DNA of 64,000 nt, taken from positions 10,122,614-10,186,613 of the forward strand of contig CM028328.1 in the NCBI GenBank assembly GCA_016647705.1. Reading direction: 5' to 3'. The notes beneath the pieces were generated by a model that saw only the letters and a list, made by a program, of their open reading frames with translations, did not search any database and was not told the origin of the DNA. The DNA comes from Eucommia ulmoides (taxonomy: Eukaryota; Streptophyta; Magnoliopsida; Garryales; Eucommiaceae). Of this stretch, positions 58,401-64,000 are shown one piece after another (positions within the stretch are counted from its first letter, which is position 1; every line of letters starts with the position of its first letter). Both the position numbers and the translations under genes were made by a program.

Positions 58401-61400
58401 GCTGGGGAAGACTTCACCAAGCAGCTTGATGAAGGGCACAAGATCAATTGTCCTTGGATGGGAAATATATGTGCGGAAAGCTTGGTACAATTCCCTCCAA
58501 CTCCTACATCAGCTCTGATTGGTGGTTACAAAGACCGTTGTGACGGCCTTCTCCAGTTTCTCTCCCTTCCAGTTGTGTCTGCATCTACAATTGACCAGAT
58601 GCGGGTTTCACGGGGTGCAGAGATTGATCGTTTTTTGGCTCAATCACTGGCTTCTATAGCTGGTGAATCTGGCTTTAAAACAGAAATTATGTCGGGAGCT
58701 GAAACAAGCAGAGAGGATGTCTTCTCCGTATACTCTCGTGTATGATAACATATTTCTTCACTTTGTATTTTTTGTTTTTTATGCACTTCAGCTTCTTGTG
58801 TCCTTGATCTTTGTTTCTTTGTTTTCTTTCTTTCTTTCCTCTGTTCCTTTTTCTTGCTTTTAATATAAATTTTGAAAAAATTTTAGGCCCAGAAGCTGAT
58901 AAGCCTGTGTGGATGGGAGCCCCGATGGCTTCCAAATGTCCAAGACTGTGAAGAGCACTCTGCTCAATCTGCTAGGGATGGATGCTCAGTAGGTCCTACA
59001 AAAGCCAGTTATCCTCCTCAAGATCCTTGCTCTGGCAAGAAGGCTTTGTCTGCATCTGCAAAGAAGGATCCCCGGAAAAAGGAAGTTAGGGGTCCAAAGT
59101 CAAAATATGAATCTAGGTCACCTTTGTTAGATTGTAGCCTATGTGGAGCCACTGTCATGGTTTGGGATTTCCTAACTGTTTCTCGTCCTTCTTGTTTTGT
59201 TCCCAATAGCATTGATATTCCTGAAACAAGCAAGAAAATGACTTTGACACGAGGAGCAAGTGCAGCCAGTGGGATCAGTGGGTGGGTTGCTACTGATGGC
59301 ACAGAGAAAGAGCAGACTGAGTACCATGATGAAGCTGCAACAGCAGAGGAGGGAAAGCCCTTGTTAAATATTGGGCTGGGTTTAAATCTTAATAGACCTG
59401 CTGGGTCACCCTCTATGCAGTCTCACATGAATGTGATGTCTGAACAATACCGAGATGCACACATAGGAAGAGATTTGATGATTGGGCAGCCTTCCAGCAG
59501 TGAGGTTGGTGATCGTGCAGCTTCATATGAATCACGAGGGCCTAGTACTCGCAAGCGGAACTTAGATGAAGGTGGTAGTACCGTTGACAGGCCACATTTA
59601 GGGGTTCAACAGGCAGACAGCATTGAAGGAACCGTAATTGATCGAGATGGTGATGAAGTAAATGATAGTAAGCACAATTCAGCTGGCCCTTCAAAACGTC
59701 CTCGTGAGTCTGATGCATTTGAAGCCTACAATTCATCTTATAGGAGAGGTTCATCTGGTGCTGGTCCAAGTCATTCATTTGATTTTGAGATAGGATCATA
59801 TGGCCAGAGAGGTGAACCTTTCGATCAAGGAAATGAACAAGTTCTTGGTATCCCATCCACTAGGGATTCAGCACGTGTTTCCTCTGTCATTGCAATGGAC
59901 ACGTTTTGTCATGGTGCGGATGATGATTCCATGGAAAGTGTTGAAAATTACCGTGGAGATGTGGATGATGTCAGTTTTCCTTCCAATAATCCAGATATGA
60001 ATGAAACGTCAGAATTGAATTACAGTAATCCAGCACAGCAGAGCAGTTGTCCTGCCGCAGTAAGAGTTGCTGGTGAACTTGGCATAAGCAGCACAAATGA
60101 TGGTGAGGAAGTGTTGAACACAGACACTGCAACTGCTCATGGGAGGGATGGCCCTAGCTTTGGAATTAGTGGAGGAAGTGTTGGGATGGGCGCTAGTCAT
60201 GAAGCTGAGATCCATGGAACTGATGTATCTGTTCATAGAACGGATAGTGTTGTTGGCGATGTGGAACCAATTGCAGAAGTCACTGAGAATCAGGGTCAGA
60301 CTGGGGAATTCGCACCTGATCCTGGACTAATGGGTGATTTTATCCCTGAAGAAATGGATCGGGAGGATCCTCATGGTGATAATCTAGATCTGATGTCCCG
60401 TTCTTTAGCAAGGGCAGATAGTGGCTCAAAAATTGTTGGTTCAGCAAAGGCAGAGTCTTTTGAAAGTGGTGAGAAGACCAGCCACATGCACGCATTACAC
60501 CATGAAAACAGTGCCCATCCTTCTCTGTCATGCAATGCTGTTCTATGTTCTGGCCATGAAGCATCCAAAGAGGAAGTGACCCAAGCTGCAAAGGCATTGC
60601 CTGCTGATGATCAGGAGTATTCTGATCCAAGTTATTTTGTTGCAAATGGGAACGGTAATTCACCCCCCTGTGTGTGTGTGTGTGTGTGTGTTTCTCTCTC
60701 TCACTCCATGCTCACCCCCCAACAAACATGTGGAAATTAAAGAACACATACTGGGAAAGTTGAACAGTGTCCAACATGGTAGTAGAAGCTACAAAGAGTT
60801 GTGAGAGATTCCATCTTTATCTTGTGTGAACATTCCTTAAGGAAGTTGAACCAATTAAATATTAAAATAGTGATGTGAAGTAAATATTTAAATAGTACTT
60901 TGGATATGTGGAAACTTGATAAATACTCTTCAATGACCTTCAATTATTAGATTCTACCATTAGGATCTTTTTCCTTTTTATACCAAATATAGTCTGTGAG
61001 GTCCTAGTTGTCAAGGAAACAAATCATGGGGTTCTCCATAAAAATTGTTATGCTCTTCGTTACAAGGAATGAAACTTGTGAAGGGGCTAGAAGGAGAATT
61101 CATCATTAATTAGAAGTATTGAATTATATCAATTATTATCCAGCCGAAAGCCATATGGCAATGGGTGGGTAGATTACCCTTTAGCACTTGTATGCAATTT
61201 TGGCAAGTTGAGTTGACTGATATGTGACTTAAATACCCACTTTGTAATGCAAATGTGATTTGGCACTCTTCCTTGCATACAAACCCAATGTACACATTAA
61301 TGGGATGAGACCGGAGATCTGAGTTGATCCGATAACTATAGTTGATCAGAAACCGGAGATAACTAAAGGACTCGCAAAGATATCAATAACTACTTGACAA

Positions 61401-63262
61401 GAACCAGTTGGTAATGCCATGTTAGGAGCATCCACACCTGAAGCATATGTCACTGAGTGAAGTAATCCTTATCAATTGTATGTTAGTTTTAGAAGTCTAC
61501 ATAAATTGGGCAAGTCATTTGTACTTCAATCTACTACGTGAGTCTATATTTTCTCTTCAACAACCTTAGATGTAAGTAACTGAAGGTTACATGGTAGAGC
61601 CCAAAGCAGACAGGCAAGTTACTGGACAGGAAATGTTGTTTCAGTGCAACCGGACCGAGATTCTATTTGATGCTGCCAGGCTTCACTTTACAGAAAGCTT
61701 TTAGAGTACGATATAATCCTGCAGTCCATTTTGAATTACTTTAGATGGAGAAAGACGGTCTCCTATTATGTTCTTTAGTCTTGTAAGGCTTCCTAGGTTA
61801 TGTTCTCAAGTGAGTGTGGCCTATGCTTCTGGATTTATATTCCAATTAATGCTGATTTGTTCCTCATACATGTAATTCAAAAGGGGTAAGTTTGGAGGCT
61901 CAAAGTAATTTGAGATGGTCTTCTTGAGGTTAAGATATATCATCCTGAACTGACCTAATATTGTGCATATGAAATATGAACCAGTTCTGCTATTGTGTTT
62001 GATCAGATGTAATTGAATAGTTGGTCCTAATTGTTATTGCCTATCGGCACTAAAACATGGTGCATCGATGGTTAAAAATGCACCAGGCTGTTGTACTTTT
62101 TTTGTTGTTTTACCACCATCTGGCACCATTTTTGCTTAAGATCCTGGTGTATCCCACCAGTCTCACTAGGCTGTAATTGAGCGGCCATTTAGTTCTTTCA
62201 CTTTGACGAGGATAAATACACACAGTCTTTGTCTCTGGTCAAAGTCTTTAGCTGTTTCTCTCCTTTTTATTTTCTTTCCTCATTCAATTTGTGTGTATGT
62301 GGTTCATGCTTTTATATGCTTTCAAGCGTACACAGTTCTTTGAACATTTGATTTCCTTAGGACCACCAAATGGAGAGAGCAATTATGAAGAGACTGTTGA
62401 GTTTGATCCAATCAAGCATCACAATCATTTCTGTCCTTGGGTAAATGGGAATGTTGCTGCAGCAGGCTGCACTAGTAGTGGCTCCAGTTCTAGTGCCGGT
62501 GCTGTTGCTCTCTGTGGTTGGCAGCTTACTTTAGATGCTGTGGATGTCTTCCAATCACATGGCCATGTTCCAGTCCAAACTATGGAATCTGAATCAGCGG
62601 CATCTCTATACAAGGTTTCTGAATTTCCACCATATCATCTAAATCATGCATTTCCTTCAATTTGAAGAATCCGTCTTCTTGCCCATTGTCTCTTTCTTTA
62701 TGCATTTTAGTTTTAATTCATTTTGAGAATAAAATTTAATACTGCCTAATACCTTTTTTGTTTAAATTGTATAATTACCATTAAGAACTCAAATGCATTT
62801 CAGACTTGTTAATTTGGTTTTCTCTATTTTCTATACTTAATGGTCCGACCCTTCCCTGGATCCTGCGCATAGCGGGAGGCCGGGAGCTTTGTTGCACTGG
62901 GCTGCCCTTTTTAAATGAATGTCCTTTGTTAGAGAAGTTGTTCAGTGAAGTATTTCTGCTACAGGTCTATTATTTATTGGTGGTTTTAAGTATGGGTTGG
63001 CATTTATAGCAAAGTTCCTTGTTTGGCGGTTGTTTTATTCAATTCCTGTTTATCTAACTCTGCTGAAATATGAGTTTGCTTCGCTCAAGATCTTATAATG
63101 CTTCTTTGATCTACCTGACACTTGTCAATTTTCCATTTTGTAATTTGTTAAAAGGTCGCGGAGCATAACGCCTGACATGATTTCTTGCAGGATGATCATC
63201 TAAATCCTGTTCGGAAACTCTTGACACACCACTCCTTTAGCAAAAGCCGTGGGCAAAGCTGA
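43338..63262 (+). CDS. ILP1: C3HC zinc-finger protein, NIPA/ZC3HC1 (IAP-like, ILP1) family
   Basis: Seven exons (43338-43426, 45762-46011, 54840-54963, 58393-58739, 58887-60654, 62361-62614, 63191-63262) join with GT-AG introns and consistent phases into 2904 nt, 967 residues plus TGA. The first half-domain (zf-C3HC, BIR-like) has Cys135, Cys138, His170 and Cys174. The second (Rsm1/NIPA C-terminal type) has Cys353 and Cys356, then His880 and Cys884 after a ~520-residue acidic, Ser/Gly-rich insert that looks disordered. STRKRN and SKRPRE are likely nuclear signals. The animal relative ZC3HC1 acts at the nuclear basket and, as NIPA, in SCF-type ubiquitination. Plant members are described as IAP-like proteins, so a nuclear role is expected. 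Length and domain order fit Arabidopsis ILP1, but the shorter paralogue type was not excluded by search, so the symbol is provisional. Introns 1-3 (2.3, 8.8 and 3.4 kb) hold transposon fragments, yet every exon frame is intact. Start: first ATG after the leader, followed by MREEAISSS. Confidence 0.9.
44244..44384 (-). pseudogene. LINE zf-RVT fragment in intron 1
   Basis: The minus strand reads LCNVRTENLDRLFFICAYAK and then RLWSFFTW, matching the zinc-binding region after plant LINE reverse transcriptases (C.LC....E...HLFF.C..a...W). It is open for about 47 codons; flanking sequence is decayed. The remainder of intron 1 (43427-45761) has no recognised gene. Confidence 0.6.
45762..46011 (+). 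CDS. ILP1: Exon 2 of the zinc-finger gene
   Basis: It encodes residues 30-113: a Ser/Gly-rich segment, then CRPWERGDLLRRLSTFKPAN and WFGKPK, the family's conserved lead-in to the first zinc domain. The acceptor TTTTATCAG| was preferred over the next AG, because only it keeps the frame. The donor AAG|GTTTGA is weak by consensus, but read-through meets TGA at once. The 3' part is duplicated downstream (46107-46163). Confidence 0.85.
45955..46258 (+). repeat. 152-bp tandem duplication across the exon 2 donor
   Basis: Copy 1 (45955-46106) includes the last 57 bases of exon 2, its GT donor and 95 bases of intron 2. Copy 2 (46107-46258) follows directly and differs visibly at one position (TATCCTTAC against TATCCCTAC). 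The second copy therefore carries a full extra splice donor inside the intron. Confidence 0.95.
46259..47946. other. Intron 2, left part; no element recognised
   Basis: AT-rich intron sequence with pyrimidine-rich stretches (46900-47000). No open frame or terminal repeat was supported. Confidence 0.5.
48546..50808 (-). pseudogene. hAT transposase pseudogene (BED finger, hATC)
   Basis: From an ATG at 50808 the frames give an N-terminus (MDVADGGVILVPNEIGN), a BED zinc finger (CNYCGETYFGDSKKHRTSAL then HTESQCKKY), and a catalytic-domain segment (ICLTTDTWTSLQNLNCMCFT, AHYID). They continue with a CCDHILNLVVCKGLK segment, a DUF4413-like segment (FVKFLKLFYNATLKFFGS) and the hATC dimerisation region (WRGNNSTKYLILSQVARDVL, AIPLSTVAVESAF, MVEAPIYSQNWLRSSK). 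A last short exon ends LDELSSATTVIDD-stop at 48546. Frame shifts occur near 50680, 50340, 50015, 49770, 49550 and 49240, and CGA has become TGA within the TGG.ILDPF motif. It is not functional. It catalysed transposition of the element that contains it. Confidence 0.85.
51587..54036. repeat. Long inverted repeat enclosing a copia fragment
   Basis: The left arm (51587-52195) and right arm (about 53455-54036) are reverse complements along their length. Landmarks are AACAAAATT, GTTTCAAG/CTTGAAAC, CCCATAATAATATG, GATTGTTTCCAAAAATACC, CCTAAGTTGCAAAACAATCA, CCCTAGACTACTAAAAATCC and a CGACGG-rich end. The 1.26-kb spacer is copia pol sequence. No convincing short target duplication was found. Transcripts of intron 2 in either direction would fold into an ~580-bp stem. 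Confidence 0.85.
52196..53454 (+). pseudogene. Copia integrase-RT fragment between the inverted arms
   Basis: It starts abruptly in the integrase C-terminus (YELWKGRKPSYSYVKVWGCL, FIGYAQNSSAYRF), crosses the linker, and enters reverse transcriptase: VRLVAKGYKQREGIDYFDTY, SPVTRI, EMDVKTVFLNGELDE, LVKSLYGLKQAPK, then CLYDDMLIIGSS (YDDM catalytic motif) and FEMKDLGKTDVIIGIKI. Stops at about 52270, 52385, 52692 and 53080 break it. It lacks gag, protease, RNase H and LTRs, and its ends coincide with the inner ends of the inverted repeat, so it is a captured or trapped fragment. Confidence 0.85.
54840..54963 (+). CDS. ILP1: Exon 3 of the zinc-finger gene
   Basis: It encodes residues 114-154 plus one base: CARRGWVNVDVDKIECESC with zinc ligands Cys135 and Cys138, then FISSATWTPSE. 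It is bounded by TAAATGCAG| and GAAG|GTGAAT. The first zinc ligands are separated from the His/Cys pair in exon 4 by a 3.4-kb intron. Confidence 0.9.
55260..55430 (+). repeat. Short direct repeat in intron 3
   Basis: GATTATCACGTCA ... GCTAGGCTCATG ... GATAAGAATGTTT occurs twice, near 55272-55320 and 55382-55430, about 110 bp apart. Confidence 0.7.
55440..56420 (-). pseudogene. Copia RT-RNase H fragment in intron 3
   Basis: On the minus strand, from right to left: DVKNAFSHSDLQEEVYMVQP (RT, near 56385-56320), a block around HIKDMEQVKYFF (near 56060), LAANEGKQSKDPG-type sequence (twice, near 55905 and 55745), and IQSLGDIDVDWVGSQSNQKS with FGGGSLVSKE (RNase H, near 55545-55445). Frame shifts and stops are frequent. 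About 140 bp (55620-55750 against 55785-55930) are tandemly duplicated. Confidence 0.75.
57880..58335 (+). repeat. Diverged direct repeat just upstream of exon 4
   Basis: Two copies, about 57885-58095 and 58190-58320, share TTTGATCCTCATC, a TTTTGTGCATTA block, TATTATAATC.TATAGCA, and TTTTAGTCATTTTGC/TTTTGGTCATTTTGC. They lie in intron 3, within 70 bp of the exon 4 acceptor. Confidence 0.65.
58393..58739 (+). CDS. ILP1: Exon 4 of the zinc-finger gene
   Basis: It encodes residues 155-270: FTKQLDEGHKINCPWMGNIC with zinc ligands His170 and Cys174, then SLVQFPPTPTSALIGGYKDR, the most conserved part of the family. It is bounded by TTCTTTGTAG| and CGT|GTATGATA. Confidence 0.9.
58887..60654 (+). CDS. 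ILP1: Exon 5 of the zinc-finger gene (large exon)
   Basis: It encodes residues 271-859 plus one base. It opens with AQKLISLCGWEPRWLPNVQD and the second-domain ligands in LLDCSLCGATVMVWDF (Cys353, Cys356). About 500 residues of acidic, Ser/Gly-rich low-complexity sequence follow, with two basic nuclear-signal-like clusters and no predicted fold seen. The exon is open throughout. The acceptor is AATTTTAG|GCCC; the donor AACG|GTAATT is followed at once by a TG microsatellite. Confidence 0.9.
60669..60691 (+). repeat. TG microsatellite in intron 5
   Basis: About 11 TG units, starting 14 bases inside the intron after the exon 5 donor. The rest of intron 5 (60655-62360) shows nothing recognised. 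Confidence 0.95.
62361..62614 (+). CDS. ILP1: Exon 6 of the zinc-finger gene
   Basis: It encodes residues 860-944: FDPIKHHNHFCPWVNGNVAA with His880 and Cys884 completing the second zinc site, a Ser/Gly stretch, then CGWQLTLDAVD. It is bounded by TTTCCTTAG| and AAG|GTTTCT. Confidence 0.9.
63191..63262 (+). CDS. ILP1: Exon 7 (last) of the zinc-finger gene
   Basis: It encodes residues 945-967 (HLNPVRKLLTHHSFSKSRGQ, ending Gln-Ser) and the TGA. The basic C-terminus is typical of the family. The acceptor is TTTCTTGCAG|. Confidence 0.9.
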   Translation, partial: DDHLNPVRKLLTHHSFSKSRGQS

Positions 63263-63386
63263 ATTTGATCTTGTACACTGGTTACTACCAACTGGTATTT
63301 ATTTCCACTGCCCATGGAACTTCCTTTTGCTGTTCATTTATAATGTTATCCGTGTAACTCTATGTTGATTGCCGTTGTAGACATCT

Positions 63387-63428
<42 letters not shown>

Positions 63429-63884
63429 AGAGGGGAGGCCCTTCTTTTTCTGCTTCCTTTTTCTTATTTGTAGCGGGGGTTACTATGGATTTTATGGTTG
63501 GGGAGCTGCTTAATCATGGAAGCAAGGTAGCACAGCTGCTTCCCCAAAAAGGGTAATGAGAAGGCTAAAAATACAGACTAAATATCGTCAACTGATAGTA
63601 TGACTTCATATAAGAAGTAGAGCACTTATTTGGTAAACGTCTATAATGTAATTGACTTCATTTATTTGATGTCTTGGTACTTGTTTGCTCCATTTTTCAA
63701 GTCGGTGTCCATTAGGAATTTACTTTTTTGCTTATATAAATGAATGATATTTAGAAAATCAAGGTGGTACTGTGATGTGTCTAGATTTCACTTTCTGGGA
63801 ATTGGGTTTGTCCAAAGCTAACACATCCAAAAATTCTTCATGATTCCTCTTTTCCAATGAAAATGCTAGGGTAGGTATTATCAT
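63263..63884 (+). other. 3' flank / probable 3' UTR of the zinc-finger gene
   Basis: No further coding frame is supported. A TC/AC microsatellite lies at 63385-63429. No single clear polyadenylation signal could be chosen. Confidence 0.4.
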
Positions 63885-63887
63885 TTA

Positions 63888-64000
63888 GGGTCTGTTTGGA
63901 TTCAGAGAACTAGAGAGAAGAGGAGATCTGAGGAGATTTCATTAAGAGAAAAGACGAGAAGAGAAGAGAATAATTGTTTTTTCAACTTGTTTGGTAATCT
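63888..64000. mobile_element. Tourist/PIF-Harbinger-like element, cut by the window end
   Basis: It begins GGGTCTGTTTGGATTCAGAG directly after TTA (63885-63887), the expected Harbinger tip and target triplet. A GA-rich subterminal region follows. The right end is outside the window. Confidence 0.6.

Noticed and set aside
59542-60663. Antisense frames of 65-107 codons over exon 5
   Set aside because: They are shadows of the long coding exon, which has clear domain support on the + strand.
62806-63009. 67-codon frame between exons 6 and 7
   Set aside because: It lies in an intron, has no similarity to the family C-terminus, and splicing around it gives the conserved end.

Overview
This window is nuclear DNA of a flowering plant, most likely a eudicot. 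The evidence is AT-rich intergenic DNA packed with nested plant LTR retrotransposons (copia primer-binding site TGGTATCAGAGC, gypsy primer-binding sites), hAT, Mutator-like and PIF/Harbinger elements, a plant-specific egg-cell-secreted EC1-like pseudogene, and one multi-exon plant gene. Only one host gene looks intact: a C3HC zinc-finger protein of the NIPA/ZC3HC1 (plant IAP-like, ILP1) family on the + strand, seven coding exons from 43338 to 63262, giving an uninterrupted 967-residue frame.

Layout. 1-4091: a minus-strand Ty3/gypsy gag and 5' LTR, cut by a solo LTR (166-2076). 4092-7306: AT-rich repeats and a degenerate, possibly Mutator-like element with ~80-bp hairpin repeats. 7307-19659: a 12.3-kb minus-strand LTR element with ~3-kb LTRs, a primer-binding site and no recognisable gag-pol (LARD type), with a 2.5-kb solo LTR nested inside. 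19674-22409: a second solo LTR of the same family as the one at 166. 22410-25780: AT-rich DNA with an ~850-bp tandem duplication. 25783-27102: an EC1-like pseudogene split by a 908-bp solo LTR. 28485-37330: a decayed copia element split by another LTR element (28788-34666), which itself carries a Harbinger-type element and a 310-bp solo LTR. 37331-40448: a third, truncated copy of the solo-LTR family joined to an inverted fragment of a fourth. 41165-41600: a LINE-type RNase H relic. 41643-43072: a Pack-MULE-like element carrying a copied wound-responsive (DUF3774) gene.

The host gene follows. Its introns hold much mobile DNA: a LINE fragment in intron 1; in intron 2 a 6.4-kb hAT element with a perfect 8-bp target duplication, which contains a ~600-bp inverted repeat around a copia fragment; and another copia fragment in intron 3. 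A 152-bp tandem duplication also repeats the end of exon 2 with its splice donor. The window ends in a Tourist/Harbinger-like element.

Insertion boundaries were called from TG...CA termini plus matching short target duplications, so the nesting order is well supported. The most unusual structure is a pair of arrays of short tetraloop-type hairpins at the same place in two LTR copies. The arrays differ in primary sequence, and one shows a compensated base-pair change. All calls come from reading the sequence; no database search was run.
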